Counted from the first letter of the stretch, positions 8,653-18,232 are shown. The stretch is DNA of 64,000 nucleotides from Novosphingobium sp. 32-60-15 (GCF_002280675.1 NZ_NCEN01000001.1:124001-188000), one strand, 5' to 3'. Notes: generated by a model from the letters alone, not told the origin. Program-made: numbers and translations.

Positions 8653-10230
8653 GTGAAGAATTTCCACGGCCTTTTCCTGGTTGGTTGCAGCGCAATCGCG
8701 CTCGCCGGCTGCGGCCCTACCGACATTGCCTCGCCAGGCACTGGTGGCAACGTCACCATCAACCAGCCAACGCCTGCACCTACGCCAACACCAACGGCTA
8801 CAGCTACGGCTACTCCAACGGTTACGGCTGCTGCCGGTTGCCCAACGATTTCAGACCCTCAGGGCCTGACGGACCAGCAGACGATTACCACGTCGCAAGG
8901 CTCATGGCGCATTTGCCGCCTGCCTTCGCGCATCAACGCATCGACGACCCTGCCAAAGGTTGCGGGCGTTCTCTACCAGATCAATGGTCGCGTTGATGTG
9001 GGCACGGACCTTGGTTTCAACTTCACGGCTGCTGAAACCGGCCCTGCGGCCAATCGTCCTGGCGTAACCCTGACGATTGAGCCCGGCGTGATCCTGTTCG
9101 GAAACACCGGCACGTCATGGCTTGCTGTCAACCGTGGCCACAAGATCAATGCTGTCGGCACCGTATCGGCTCCGATCATCTTTACCAGCCGCGATAACGT
9201 ACTGGGCCTCAACACCGAAACGTCGCAAGGTCAATGGGGTGGCGTCGTGTTGATGGGTCGCGCGCCAATCACCGACTGCACCACCGGCACGCCTGGCGCG
9301 CTGTGCGAGCGTCAGACCGAAGGTTCGGCTGATCCTGCCATCTACGGCGGCGCCAGCCCTGCTGACAGCAGCGGCACGATGAAATATGTCCAGATCCGTT
9401 ACTCGGGCTTCGTCCTTGGTTCGAACAGCGAACTTCAGGCGTTGACGCTCGAAGGTACCGGTTCGGCCACCCAGTTCGACTACATCCAGAGCTACAACAG
9501 CTCGGACGATGGCGCTGAATTCTTCGGCGGCACAGTCAACATGAAGCACTATATCTCGGTTGGTGCTGACGATGACAGCCTCGATATGGACACGGGCGTT
9601 CAGGCAAATCTGCAATACCTGTTGCTTATCCAGCGTGCGGGTGCGGGTGATGCGTTGATGGAGCTCGACAGCAACAACAACGAATCGCAAACCCCGCGTC
9701 AGGTTTCGCGCATCGCAAACTTCACTGCCATTCAGACAGCGACCAGCGGCAACAACGAAGCCAACAGCCAGGCATCGCTGTTCTTCCGCGGCAACTCGGA
9801 CATCACGCTGGCAAACGGCGTTGTGAACACCCCTGTAAACCAGTGCATCCGCATGAACGGTTCGGGCGGCGCAAATGCTGCAACCCTGACCGCACGTTCG
9901 GTCGCAATGACCTGCTCGGGCACCGGCGATGATCGCTTCATCGGCAGTGGTTCATACACAGCGGCACAAGTTGCTGGTTTCTTCGGTTCGGGTGCAAACG
10001 GTAACAACGCCGGTCTCACCTCGACCCTGACGGGCTATGTCAACGGTGCGAACGAAAACGGCATCGCCGGTTTCGATCTTACCACGCTGTCATCGTTCTT
10101 CACCGCAACGACGTATATCGGTGCGGTCAAGGATAGTGCTGACACATGGTACGCCGGTTGGACCTGCAACAGCGGTGCCGCCAACTTTGGCAACACCAGC
10201 ACGTCTTGCACACTGCTGCCCATCACCTGA
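8653..10230 (+). CDS. Surface lipoprotein, probable beta-helix, partner of TonB receptor
   Basis: The 525-residue protein starts with GTG (GGGGGATACC ribosome site). A lipoprotein signal ends in the lipobox LAGC (Cys19), followed by a Pro/Thr repeat linker (PTPAPTPTPTATATATPT) that probably spans to the surface. The rest is Gly/Asn/Ser-rich with beta-helix-like strands (GQWGGVVLMGRAPI; DGAEFFGGTVNMKH; ADDDSLDMDTG) and several Cys. Proteins of this kind sit beside TonB-dependent receptors in Sphingomonadales and Caulobacterales and may capture a substrate at the cell surface. The receptor gene follows 95 bases downstream. The Pho-box-like cluster upstream suggests phosphate-linked control. The ligand is unknown. 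Confidence 0.7.
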   Translation: MKNFHGLFLVGCSAIALAGCGPTDIASPGTGGNVTINQPTPAPTPTPTATATATPTVTAAAGCPTISDPQGLTDQQTITTSQGSWRICRLPSRINASTTLPKVAGVLYQINGRVDVGTDLGFNFTAAETGPAANRPGVTLTIEPGVILFGNTGTSWLAVNRGHKINAVGTVSAPIIFTSRDNVLGLNTETSQGQWGGVVLMGRAPITDCTTGTPGALCERQTEGSADPAIYGGASPADSSGTMKYVQIRYSGFVLGSNSELQALTLEGTGSATQFDYIQSYNSSDDGAEFFGGTVNMKHYISVGADDDSLDMDTGVQANLQYLLLIQRAGAGDALMELDSNNNESQTPRQVSRIANFTAIQTATSGNNEANSQASLFFRGNSDITLANGVVNTPVNQCIRMNGSGGANAATLTARSVAMTCSGTGDDRFIGSGSYTAAQVAGFFGSGANGNNAGLTSTLTGYVNGANENGIAGFDLTTLSSFFTATTYIGAVKDSADTWYAGWTCNSGAANFGNTSTSCTLLPIT

Positions 10231-10242
10231 TCGGCCGCCTTT

Positions 10243-10284
10243 CGAGAGACAGGGGGGTGGCCGAAACCGGCTGCCCCCTTTCTC
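10243..10284 (+). terminator. Intercistronic hairpin between lipoprotein and TonB receptor
   Basis: A two-tier stem: CGAGA and GGGGG pair with CCCCC and CTCG, and a small inner GCCG/CGGC stem caps it. No T-run follows directly. It may attenuate or stabilise mRNA so that the lipoprotein and receptor are made at different levels, rather than act as a full terminator. Confidence 0.4.
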
Positions 10285-10325
10285 GCGATAAATGAAAATA
10301 CATTTCCCCAGGGGGGACAAGGAAC

Positions 10326-12989
10326 ATGACCATGCTGCGGCTCACAACCTCGCTGCTGCTTACCACTGCGCTCTTTACGCCAGCATTCGCCTACGCGCAG
10401 GATGCGGTTCAGCCTGTGGACCCGGCTCCCGAAGCACCTGCAGAAACTCCGGTTGAGCAGGCACCGCAAGAAGAAGCTCCCGAGATTTCCATTCCCGGCG
10501 GCGAAATTGTTGTGACTGGCCAACGCGACCGCAATATTCAGCGCGCGGCGCCGCAAGTCGTCTCGATCCTTGGTTCGGCTGAAATCGCCAAGACCGGCGA
10601 AGGCAACATTGCCGGCGCACTCGGCCGCGTTACCGGCCTCAGCGTTGTCGGCAACGGCTATGTCTATGTGCGCGGCCTTGGTGATCGCTATTCGCTGGCG
10701 CTGCTCAACGGCTCACCGCTGCCAAGCCCCGAGCCGCTTAAGCGCGTGGTTCCGCTTGACCTGTTTCCTTCCAGCATCATCGCTTCGTCGCTGGTGCAGA
10801 AGTCTTATTCTGTGAACTATCCGGGCGAGTTTGGCGGCGGTGTGATTAACCTCACTACCAAGTCGACGCCCAACGAACCTTTCATCAGCTTCGGTGGCGG
10901 GCTTAGCTATGACAGCGAAACCACCAACCAGTTGGGCTATACCTATTACGGTTCCAGCACCGATTGGACCGGCTTTGACAATGGCCAGCGTGATTTGACA
11001 AGCGGCTTGAAGAACTTCTTCGCCAGCGGCGAACGCCTTAGCGCAGGCGTTCTCGATAACGTCGAACTGGCCAAGGGCATCGTGAACACGCGCAACGGTC
11101 TTACCCAGCGCATCCCGAACATGCCGGTGAACACCAACCTGTCGCTTTCCGCGGGCAAGTCGTTCGAACTGGGCGATACCACGCTGGGCGTTATCGCTAC
11201 GGCCGGTTACAGCAACAAATGGGTCACGCGTGACGTTCTAAGCCAGACTTCGTTCGAAGCCGATCTGTCCGATTTGCAGTCAGATTTCCGCCGCGTCATC
11301 ACCGATAACCGGATCGTTGCCAACGGCATGCTTGGTCTTGGCCTCGAATTTGGCCGTAACAAGATCCGCTGGACCAATCTGTATATCCGCGACACGCTGA
11401 AGCACACGCGCATCAGCCTTGGTCAGCGTAACCAGACCAATGCCGATTGGCAGCAGCAGGATACGGCCTGGTACGAACGGCAATTGATCGACACCCAATT
11501 TGTTGCCGAACTGAAGCCATTCGACGGCATTTCGGTTGATGTGCGCGGTGGTTATGCCAATTCACAACGCGAAGCCCCTTATGAACTGGGCTTTGAGTAT
11601 GTCCGCACCAACGTTGCATCTGATCCGCTGGGCGAATTTTTCGTCAACAATCTTGATGGTAACGCAGGCCGTGCCAACCTCAGCTTTTCGGATCTGAACG
11701 AAAACCTGTGGTCGGGCGGGGTCGACGTTTCGTACAAGATCATGCCCAGCGTCACGGCGACGGTTGGTTATTCCTATGCCGATTTCAACCGTACCAGTTC
11801 ACGTCGCGACTTTCAGTTCCGTGCCGTGGATTTGCCTGATGGCGTGAACCTGTTCCGCCCCGATTACCTGCTTAGCGGAGCCGTGATCGAAGCGTTTAAT
11901 ATCCAGCTTATCGATACCAACGAAGGCTTCCCTGCGTTTCGCGCAACGCTGCGCAATCACGCTGGATTTGCCAAAATCGATGCGCAAGTGACCAATGCCA
12001 TACAGCTTGACGCCGGTGTGCGCTTTGAAAAGGGCAACATGGCCGTCATTCCGACGCAAGTGTTCAAAGATACGCCGATCACGACCGGCGGCACGCAGAT
12101 CAACAATGACTACTGGCTGCCCGCAGCCACGGTCACATGGCAAATGCGTGATGATATGCAGATGCGCTTCAACGCATCCAAGACCATCGCCCGCCCGCAG
12201 TTCCGCGAGTTGATTTTCCAGTTCTACTTTGATCCTGACACCAACCGCACCTATCGCGGTAACCCCAACCTGCAAGACAGCAGGCTGACCAACGCCGAAG
12301 CGCGCTATGAGTGGTATTTTGATCGCGACCAGCGCTTCTCGTTGTCGGGCTTTTTCAAGCGGATTGATAATCCGATTGAAACATTCGTGACGTCGGAAAG
12401 CGACAACTTCATCACCAGCTTTGCCAACGCGCCAACGGCTGACCTTTATGGTGCTGAAGTCGAACTGCAGAAGTACTTCGAGCTGGCTGATTGGGGTGGC
12501 ATGTGGGAGGCACGGCGCATCGCGCTCAACGTCAACTACACGTACACCAAGTCAAAGCTTAAGGTGAAGGAAGGCGATACCACATCGTACTTCCAGGCAG
12601 CATCAACCCGCGCTCTGGATTATTTCCAGAATGGCGTGCCGCTCACTGGCCAGTCCGAACACATCGCCAACGTCCAGTTTGGTCTGGAAGACACCGATGG
12701 TCTGTCGCAGCAAACCCTGTTGCTCAGCTATGCCAGCAAGCGCGTGTTCAGCCGTGGCTTGCTAAACACCGGGCAGCCCGATGTCATTCAAGACCCAGGT
12801 CTGCGCATCGACTTCGTAGCTCGCCAAGGCTTCAAACTGTTCAAGCGCGAACTGGAAATGAAGTTCGAAGCGCGCAACCTCACCGGTCGCCGCAACATCG
12901 AATTCCAGCAGGCCGGTGCCAATCGCGTGGATGTGAACTCCTATGATGTGGGTCGCACGATCTCGCTCTCGGCCACGATGAAGTTCTAA
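10326..12989 (+). CDS. TonB-dependent outer-membrane receptor
   Basis: The 887-residue protein has a signal peptide (about residues 1-25, ending AYAQ) and a Pro/Glu-rich spacer. A TonB-box-like EIVVTGQRDRN segment follows, then a plug domain (residues about 70-180) with VYVRGLGDRYSLALLNGSPLP. The C-terminal barrel ends in the outer-membrane signature ISLSATMKF with terminal Phe. The length suits a TBDR with an N-terminal extension but no separate FecA-type signalling domain. It sits downstream of the surface lipoprotein and upstream (convergently) of the PhoB-like regulator. The Pho-box-like sites upstream of the pair suggest uptake of a phosphorus-containing compound; the substrate cannot be read from sequence. 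Confidence 0.88.
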   Translation: MTMLRLTTSLLLTTALFTPAFAYAQDAVQPVDPAPEAPAETPVEQAPQEEAPEISIPGGEIVVTGQRDRNIQRAAPQVVSILGSAEIAKTGEGNIAGALGRVTGLSVVGNGYVYVRGLGDRYSLALLNGSPLPSPEPLKRVVPLDLFPSSIIASSLVQKSYSVNYPGEFGGGVINLTTKSTPNEPFISFGGGLSYDSETTNQLGYTYYGSSTDWTGFDNGQRDLTSGLKNFFASGERLSAGVLDNVELAKGIVNTRNGLTQRIPNMPVNTNLSLSAGKSFELGDTTLGVIATAGYSNKWVTRDVLSQTSFEADLSDLQSDFRRVITDNRIVANGMLGLGLEFGRNKIRWTNLYIRDTLKHTRISLGQRNQTNADWQQQDTAWYERQLIDTQFVAELKPFDGISVDVRGGYANSQREAPYELGFEYVRTNVASDPLGEFFVNNLDGNAGRANLSFSDLNENLWSGGVDVSYKIMPSVTATVGYSYADFNRTSSRRDFQFRAVDLPDGVNLFRPDYLLSGAVIEAFNIQLIDTNEGFPAFRATLRNHAGFAKIDAQVTNAIQLDAGVRFEKGNMAVIPTQVFKDTPITTGGTQINNDYWLPAATVTWQMRDDMQMRFNASKTIARPQFRELIFQFYFDPDTNRTYRGNPNLQDSRLTNAEARYEWYFDRDQRFSLSGFFKRIDNPIETFVTSESDNFITSFANAPTADLYGAEVELQKYFELADWGGMWEARRIALNVNYTYTKSKLKVKEGDTTSYFQAASTRALDYFQNGVPLTGQSEHIANVQFGLEDTDGLSQQTLLLSYASKRVFSRGLLNTGQPDVIQDPGLRIDFVARQGFKLFKRELEMKFEARNLTGRRNIEFQQAGANRVDVNSYDVGRTISLSATMKF

Positions 12990-13016
12990 GCACTTACACA
13001 ATCAACCACCCTACGG

Positions 13017-13051
13017 AGGCGGCTCTTGCAAAAGGGCCGCCCCTCTTTTTT
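13017..13051 (+). terminator. Rho-independent terminator after TonB receptor
   Basis: GGCGGC pairs with GCCGCC around a CTCTTGCAAAAGGG core, followed by CCTCTTTTTT. The placement 28 bases after the receptor stop fits an intrinsic terminator. Confidence 0.8.
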
Positions 13052-13062
13052 GTTGGGCGCAA

Positions 13063-13095
13063 GAAAAGCCCCGCCGGGACGTGTCCGGGCGGGGC
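13063..13095 (-). terminator. Rho-independent terminator for the response-regulator gene
   Basis: GCCCCGCC pairs with GGGCGGGGC around GGACGTGTCC. Read on the minus strand, the stem is followed by TTTTCTT. It lies 26 bases beyond the stop of the minus-strand regulator, so the two convergent genes each have their own terminator. Confidence 0.7.
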
Positions 13096-13120
13096 AGATA
13101 GTCCTGGTCGATGTTATAGT

Positions 13121-13795
13121 CTAAGGCCGGTCTAGGACATATCCCAGTGATCGTACCGTGCGCAGCGGGGTTCCTGCGCCAACATCACGCAAGGCGCGGC
13201 GCAAGCGGCTTACCCAGGCATCAACCGTGCGCTCGTCAATCGGCTGGTCATGTTTGCCGAGGGCCGCGATCAGTTGTTGGCGGCTGAACACGTGGCCCGG
13301 TTGCTCCATCAAGTAGCGCAGCAGGCGCAACTCGTTCGGCATCAGGATCAACGCCTTTTCCCGCCAGCGTGCTTGCAATGCGGCAAGGTCAAGCGTCAGA
13401 TCACCCAACTTTAGCGTGCGGGCAGGGACATCGTGGTCTGGTAACTGCACCGAAAGCACCCGATCCAGCAGCGCGGCACGATCAATCGGTCCCATGATAT
13501 AATCATCGGCACCGGCGCGCAGTGCACGGCGCTTGGCTTCGGCATCGTCATCTTCAAGGATCATCGTGATATGCGCGTTCTGGCCAAGGCCGTCCGCTGC
13601 ACGGAACCTGCGGCACAATTCAAGGCCCGACATCTCGGGCAGGACCCAGTCAATAAACGCCCACGGCTGACCTTCCATCAAGGGCAGCGGCGCTTCAAAC
13701 TTCCAGCGGTGGAACACCACGCGCAAATCCGAATGGGCAAATGCCTCACGCCCCCCGGCCAACTCCTCGGTCAACAAGATGTCGATAAGCCGCAT
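13121..13795 (-). CDS. PhoB/OmpR-family response regulator with atypical receiver
   Basis: The 224-residue protein has a receiver domain (about 1-118) and a winged-helix domain (about 126-222). The winged helix contains RTVDAWVSRLRRAL and RTVRSLGY, very like PhoB recognition-helix and wing segments. In the receiver the phospho-acceptor Asp is present (FIDWVLPEMSG, Asp49). The switch Thr is replaced by Glu (MILED, Glu81), and the conserved Lys of KPF is Gly (IMGPID, Gly102). The acidic pocket near residues 9-11 reads TEE. These changes suggest phosphorylation-independent or altered activation. The ATG follows immediately after the T-run of the pobA terminator, with no ribosome site. Pho-box-like repeats lie upstream, pointing to autoregulation and to control of the neighbouring lipoprotein/TonB genes. 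No histidine kinase gene is adjacent. Confidence 0.83.
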   Translation of the reverse strand: MRLIDILLTEELAGGREAFAHSDLRVVFHRWKFEAPLPLMEGQPWAFIDWVLPEMSGLELCRRFRAADGLGQNAHITMILEDDDAEAKRRALRAGADDYIMGPIDRAALLDRVLSVQLPDHDVPARTLKLGDLTLDLAALQARWREKALILMPNELRLLRYLMEQPGHVFSRQQLIAALGKHDQPIDERTVDAWVSRLRRALRDVGAGTPLRTVRSLGYVLDRP

Positions 13796-13797
13796 AC

Positions 13798-13825
13798 AAA
13801 AAAGCCCCTGTCCTACAGGGGCTTT
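13798..13825 (-). terminator. Rho-independent terminator downstream of pobA, abutting regulator start
   Basis: A perfect 11-bp stem (AAAGCCCCTGT / ACAGGGGCTTT, 3-base loop) is followed on the minus strand by a T-run and then GT-ATG of the response-regulator gene. It ends pobA transcripts but also sits inside any leader of the regulator, so it could attenuate that gene. Confidence 0.75.
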
Positions 13826-13838
13826 CTGTCGCGGCTAT

Positions 13839-13863
13839 GTGACGGGCACATGACGATGTTACA
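13839..13863 (-). promoter_or_regulatory. Pho-box-like direct repeat upstream of response-regulator gene
   Basis: Read on the minus strand, TCGTCAT and CCGTCAC lie exactly 11 bp apart (TCGTCATGTGCCCGTCAC). They overlap the motif TGTAACATCGTCAT, which matches TGTAACATTGTCAC upstream of the lipoprotein in 13 of 14 positions up to its last base. This gives two independent copies of the same compound site in one locus. Confidence 0.55.
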
Positions 13864-13907
13864 ACCTTAGAGCTTCGTCCCGCGTTTTGGCAGGTGGAAC
13901 GCTCCTA

Positions 13908-15077
13908 TTATACCGGCAAACCCACATAATTCTCAGCAATGCTCGTCTGCGCGGCGATACTGCTTGAGATATAATCCAATTCTGCCACCTGCATCGCACG
14001 TTCAAACGGCCCGTCTTCGGGGAAGCGGTGCATCAGCTTGGTCAGCGTCCATGAAAATCGTTCAGATTTCCACACCCGGGCAAGGGCTTTGGCGGAATAG
14101 GCGATCACCGCATCATTGTCGGCCCGCTTGAAGTACGCCGATAGCGCTTCGGCCGCATAATGCACGTCACTGGCGGCAAGGTTCAGGCCTTTGGCTCCGG
14201 TTGGCGGCACGATATGCGCAGAATCTCCGCATAGCATCAGGCTGCCGTGCCGCATCGGTTCAAACACGTATGACCTTAAAGGCGCTATCGATTTCTCGAT
14301 CGAGGGGCCGCGCGTCATCGCTGCAGCTGCTTCTGGCCCCAATCGCACCGCCAATTCGTCCCAGATGCGCTCGTCGCTCCAGTCTTCGACTTTTTCGGTC
14401 AGGGCTACGTCCACGTAGTAGCGGCTGCGCGTATGGCTGCGCATCGAAGCCAGCGCAAAGCCGCGTTCATGGTTGGCATAGATCAGTTCATGGTTGCATG
14501 GCGGGACGTCGGCGAGGATGCCCAGCCAACCAAAGGGATAGACCCGTTCATATTCGCGCGCCACGCTTGCCGGAATGGCCCGCCGCGACGGCCCGTGGAA
14601 GCCATCGCACCCGATCACAAACCGGGCATCGACCCGCTGCGGGACGCCATCCAGGGTATAAGTGATATAGGGAGTATCGCTCTCAATATTGAACAGCGCG
14701 ACATCTTCAGCGCCATAGATCACGGGGAGGCCGCGCTCCGGCGCTGCATCCATCAAGTCCTTCGTAATCTCGGTCTGGCCATAGACGACCACGGTCTTGC
14801 CCGTCAGGTTCGCCACATCGATGCGGATCAGACGTTCACCATCGGCAAGGTTAAAGCCTTCCTCAACCAGCCCCTCGGCCTTTAGCCGCGCATCCAGGCC
14901 CAGCCGCGCCATCAGATCAACCGTGATCTGTTCAAGTACGCCTGCGCGAATGCGGCCAAGGATGTAATCAGGCTGCTGGCGTTCCACCACCACGCAATCG
15001 ATGCCTTCAGCTTTCAACAAGTGGCCAAGCAGCAATCCTGCAGGCCCGGCGCCAATAATGGCGACTTGTGTCTTCAT
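13908..15077 (-). CDS. pobA: 4-hydroxybenzoate 3-monooxygenase
   Basis: PobA is an FAD enzyme that hydroxylates 4-hydroxybenzoate with NAD(P)H and O2 to protocatechuate, feeding ring cleavage. The 389-residue start at MKTQVAIIGAGPAGLL is chosen because the family begins there and GGAGACG precedes the ATG; the seven codons further upstream are not family-like. Visible motifs are the N-terminal GxGxxG FAD fold (GAGPAG), the DG segment RFVIGCDGFHGPSR, and the second FAD motif GDSAHIVPPTGAKGLNLA. Length and motifs are normal. It diverges from an AraC-type regulator with a 111-base gap, the usual arrangement for pobA control, and ends at a strong terminator. Confidence 0.95.
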   Translation of the reverse strand: MKTQVAIIGAGPAGLLLGHLLKAEGIDCVVVERQQPDYILGRIRAGVLEQITVDLMARLGLDARLKAEGLVEEGFNLADGERLIRIDVANLTGKTVVVYGQTEITKDLMDAAPERGLPVIYGAEDVALFNIESDTPYITYTLDGVPQRVDARFVIGCDGFHGPSRRAIPASVAREYERVYPFGWLGILADVPPCNHELIYANHERGFALASMRSHTRSRYYVDVALTEKVEDWSDERIWDELAVRLGPEAAAAMTRGPSIEKSIAPLRSYVFEPMRHGSLMLCGDSAHIVPPTGAKGLNLAASDVHYAAEALSAYFKRADNDAVIAYSAKALARVWKSERFSWTLTKLMHRFPEDGPFERAMQVAELDYISSSIAAQTSIAENYVGLPV

Positions 15078-15188
15078 CGTCCGTCTCCCACGCGCCAACG
15101 GTTGATTTTGGCACTATGGACTGAAGTTGACAGAACTGGCGCAAAAGCGGAATGCAGCCACAGGACAAACATCTGGTACTTTCGGGAC

Positions 15189-16034
15189 ATGCTCACCTCT
15201 ATCCCCACCTATGCGCTTTACGGCGAAGGGGTTGTTCCGGCTCCCGGCGGTTTCGCGCATATCGAAACGATTGCTGAACGCAGTGCTTTGCATGATTGGG
15301 AAATCGGCGTGCACCGTCACGATCACTTCGTACAAGTCCTGCTGGTAGAGGAAGGACATGCCGACGTCACATTAGAGGGCGTTTCGGAGAGCCTTTCAGG
15401 GCCGGGTAGGGTGATCGTACCTGCCGCTGCTGTCCACGGCTTCCGGTTCCGTGAAGACACGCGCGGATTTGTCCTCACCTTATCGACAGACTTTTCCACA
15501 AGGAGCACTGGCCCCGCGGATCCGCTTCTCACCGTCCTGTCACGCGGCGGTCTTGCACTTTTGCCGCCACAGGCAACCGCCCGCGCATTTTGGCTCGCCC
15601 GCGAAATGCTCGATTTGCAGCAACAGTGGCAACAGCAAGACCCGCTATTCCTCGCGCTGGCCGAGGCGCTCATCCGCACGTTGGTGGTGCAAGATTTGGC
15701 AACAACCCCCGATCCACGCGCAGATCGCCGCCTCGACCGCTTCCGGCGACTGGTCGAACTCCATTATCGCCAGCACCTCAGCCTCGATTTCTATGCCGCT
15801 GATCTGGGCATGACACGCCGCACCCTTACGCGGCTTACAACCGCGCAGCTTGGCTGCACCCCGCTTGAAGTCATCCACCGGCGCCTGGCGCTCGAAGCGC
15901 ATCGTTTGCTGCGATTCACCAATGCCACGGCTACGCAAGTTGCCGCCGAACTGGGATTTGACGATCCGTCCTATTTCTCACGCTTCTATCAGCGGATGAC
16001 GGGACGCAGACCTGCAGCAGAGCGGCGGAATTAG
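15189..16034 (+). CDS. AraC-family regulator, probable activator of pobA
   Basis: The protein has 281 residues from the ATG of MLTSIPTYALYGEG; upstream codons in frame are not protein-like. The N-terminal cupin-like half carries HRHDHFVQVLLVEEG and GPGRVIVPAAAVHGFRF, typical of AraC ligand-binding domains. The C-terminal 100 residues hold two helix-turn-helix units (LSLDFYAADLGMTRRTLTR; ATQVAAELGFDDPSYFSRFY). Its divergent position next to pobA matches the PobR/PobC-type AraC/XylS activators that respond to 4-hydroxybenzoate. The effector is inferred from context. Confidence 0.85.
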   Translation: MLTSIPTYALYGEGVVPAPGGFAHIETIAERSALHDWEIGVHRHDHFVQVLLVEEGHADVTLEGVSESLSGPGRVIVPAAAVHGFRFREDTRGFVLTLSTDFSTRSTGPADPLLTVLSRGGLALLPPQATARAFWLAREMLDLQQQWQQQDPLFLALAEALIRTLVVQDLATTPDPRADRRLDRFRRLVELHYRQHLSLDFYAADLGMTRRTLTRLTTAQLGCTPLEVIHRRLALEAHRLLRFTNATATQVAAELGFDDPSYFSRFYQRMTGRRPAAERRN

Positions 16035-16210
16035 ATTTTTTCGCGGTGTTTACCGAATCTTAAAACCTATTAAATTATTAATAACAATCAATTTTTACGA
16101 AAAAATCGTGGGCATTACGTAGCGCCACTCTCATGTGATCTTCAATCGCTTGCACCCATGCTCATGCAGTCTTGGGAGTATTCAATCCAGCTATGAAAGG
16201 AGGAACGACC

Positions 16211-18232
16211 TTGCCCAGCGTCGCTGCTCTTTTCAGCTTGGACCTTGATGATCCCGATCTGGCACGCGCGCAATTCCGGTCGTTTTCCCGGCAGATGCCG
16301 CTGCTCTACGTTATCCTCGTATTTAACGCTGCGGCGCTCATGGTCGATTTTTTCCGGCCGGATTACATCATCAAAACTCTGATCGTGCCGTTGATCATCT
16401 GCACCATCGCGCTTGTTCGTGCCCATTGGTGGTGGCGGCAGGACGGTGCAGAGATCTTGTCCGACAGCGAAATCGCCATGTACATCAAGCGGACATGCTC
16501 GCTCGCCGTAGTCATGACGTTTGCTTTCGAAGTCTGGTGCTTCTGGATCTATGATCTTGGCGATGCCTATGCCCGCGGACACCTCACATTTTTCCTTGGC
16601 TTAACCCAGGTTAGCACCGTTTTTTGCCTGATGACGATGCGCGCTGCTGCCATGCGCGTGGCCGTGGTCAGCACGTTCTCGTTCGTCCTGTATTTTATGT
16701 GGGCGGATAGCGGGCAAATGCTGGTCGAAGCGGTCGTACTGATGTTTGTTGGCGTTGGCATGATGGTGGTGACGTATCGCTTCAACCTTGATTTCGCCAA
16801 CCTCATACGCTCGCAACGCAATTTGCGCATGCGCCAGACGGAAACTGAAAAGCTTAGCGAAGAGAACCGCCGCATTGCGTTTACCGATGCGCTCAGCGGG
16901 TTGCCAAACCGGCGAAAATTGCTTTCGTGTCTTGGTCGTCTGGAAAAGACGAGCGAAGCCCAAACGGACGCGCTTGCCATCGTGTTTATCGATCTGGATG
17001 GCTTCAAGGACATCAACGATGCCCACGGCCACCATGCCGGCGACACACTGATCAAAAGCATAAGTGCCCGATTGACCAAAATCTGCCCTGATCAGGCTTT
17101 GCTTGCCCGTGTCGGTGGCGATGAATTTGCCATTCTGATTGATGGCCCGGACGCCACTGCCGAGGCCAAGCGACTGGCCGAACGCATCGGGGAAGAAATT
17201 GCTCTGCCGGTTCTGGTTGATCGCCATGTTTTGCAAGTGGGCGCGAGCATTGGCATTGCCAGCAATTCGGATGGCCCGGTTGAGGCCAACGAGCTTTTGC
17301 GCCGCGCCGATACCGCGATGTATCACATCAAAACGCGCGGCAAGGGCGAGATTGCCATTTACGATACCGCCTTTGACGAAGGCCGTATACGTCGCTTGGC
17401 GATTGGTCGTGAAATCGGCAACGGCCTGGCCAATGACGAATTTGAAGTGTTTTATCAGCCCGTCATCAGCGCTCGCACCGGGGAAATCACCTCGGCAGAG
17501 GCCCTGATCCGCTGGCCGCGCCGCCCCGACGGTCCGCTTGATCCGCAAGAGTTTATCGATATCGCCGAAGGCACCGGACAGATCCATCCATTGGGCCTGT
17601 TCGTGCTGGAACGTGCTTGCCGCGATCTGAAACCGTTTGCCCATCTGAAACTCAGCGTCAACGTGTCACCAGCGCAGTTCCGTGATCCGGGGTTCGAGCG
17701 CCAGGTTGCCCACGTGCTTGAACAAACCCGGTTTGAACCCGCGCGCCTTCAACTGGAGATCACCGAAGGCTATCTTCTCGCCCAGCCGGAACGCGCCATC
17801 CGTGCAATCGAACGCTTCAAGGCGATGGGCATGTCCATCGCGCTGGATGATTTCGGCACCGGCTTCACCAGCATTCACTATTTGCAGTCCTATGGCTTCA
17901 GCCACATCAAAATCGACAAATCGCTGCTGTCCGGTTTGCAGCCCGGCAGCAAAGCGTCACTGCTTGTAACCGGCACGATTTACCTAGCCTCGGGCCTTGA
18001 TATGCGGGTGATTGCCGAAGGTGTTGAAACCGAAGAACAAGCCGATATCCTGCGCGCGGCGGGGTGCCACAAATTGCAAGGGTACTTGTTCGGTCGCCCG
18101 ATGCCGATAGAAGAGTTTCGCGCCAGAGTGGAAGCGCAAGCCACCGACGCTTCCCAAACCGATGATCAGGTTCCAGGCTGGGCCGCAACCAAGGTACTTG
18201 CCCTTACAAATCTCTATCGCCAATCAGCTTGA
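16211..18232 (+). CDS. Membrane GGDEF-EAL cyclic-di-GMP protein
   Basis: The 673-residue protein starts at TTG 16211 because AAGGAGGA sits 7 bases before it; an in-frame ATG at 16193 lies upstream of that site. The N-terminal 190 residues contain about six hydrophobic helices with no named sensor domain. A diguanylate cyclase domain follows with an intact GGDEF at residue 302, then a phosphodiesterase domain with EALIRW (Glu430), SVNVSPAQF and DDFGTGF, so both activities may be present. No RxxD inhibitory site is obvious. It probably tunes c-di-GMP and hence motility or biofilm. The 170 bases upstream are unusually AT-rich (TTAAATTATTAATAAC) and probably hold the promoter. The stop overlaps the convergent pseudouridine synthase gene by 9 bases. 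Confidence 0.9.
   Translation: MPSVAALFSLDLDDPDLARAQFRSFSRQMPLLYVILVFNAAALMVDFFRPDYIIKTLIVPLIICTIALVRAHWWWRQDGAEILSDSEIAMYIKRTCSLAVVMTFAFEVWCFWIYDLGDAYARGHLTFFLGLTQVSTVFCLMTMRAAAMRVAVVSTFSFVLYFMWADSGQMLVEAVVLMFVGVGMMVVTYRFNLDFANLIRSQRNLRMRQTETEKLSEENRRIAFTDALSGLPNRRKLLSCLGRLEKTSEAQTDALAIVFIDLDGFKDINDAHGHHAGDTLIKSISARLTKICPDQALLARVGGDEFAILIDGPDATAEAKRLAERIGEEIALPVLVDRHVLQVGASIGIASNSDGPVEANELLRRADTAMYHIKTRGKGEIAIYDTAFDEGRIRRLAIGREIGNGLANDEFEVFYQPVISARTGEITSAEALIRWPRRPDGPLDPQEFIDIAEGTGQIHPLGLFVLERACRDLKPFAHLKLSVNVSPAQFRDPGFERQVAHVLEQTRFEPARLQLEITEGYLLAQPERAIRAIERFKAMGMSIALDDFGTGFTSIHYLQSYGFSHIKIDKSLLSGLQPGSKASLLVTGTIYLASGLDMRVIAEGVETEEQADILRAAGCHKLQGYLFGRPMPIEEFRARVEAQATDASQTDDQVPGWAATKVLALTNLYRQSA

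Noticed and set aside
10326..12989. FecA-type transducer with sigma/anti-sigma control
   Set aside because: No N-terminal signalling domain, ECF sigma or FecR gene is adjacent; Pho-like boxes fit better.
16601..17644. A 347-codon minus-strand frame across the GGDEF-EAL gene
   Set aside because: The plus-strand domains are intact and explain the sequence.
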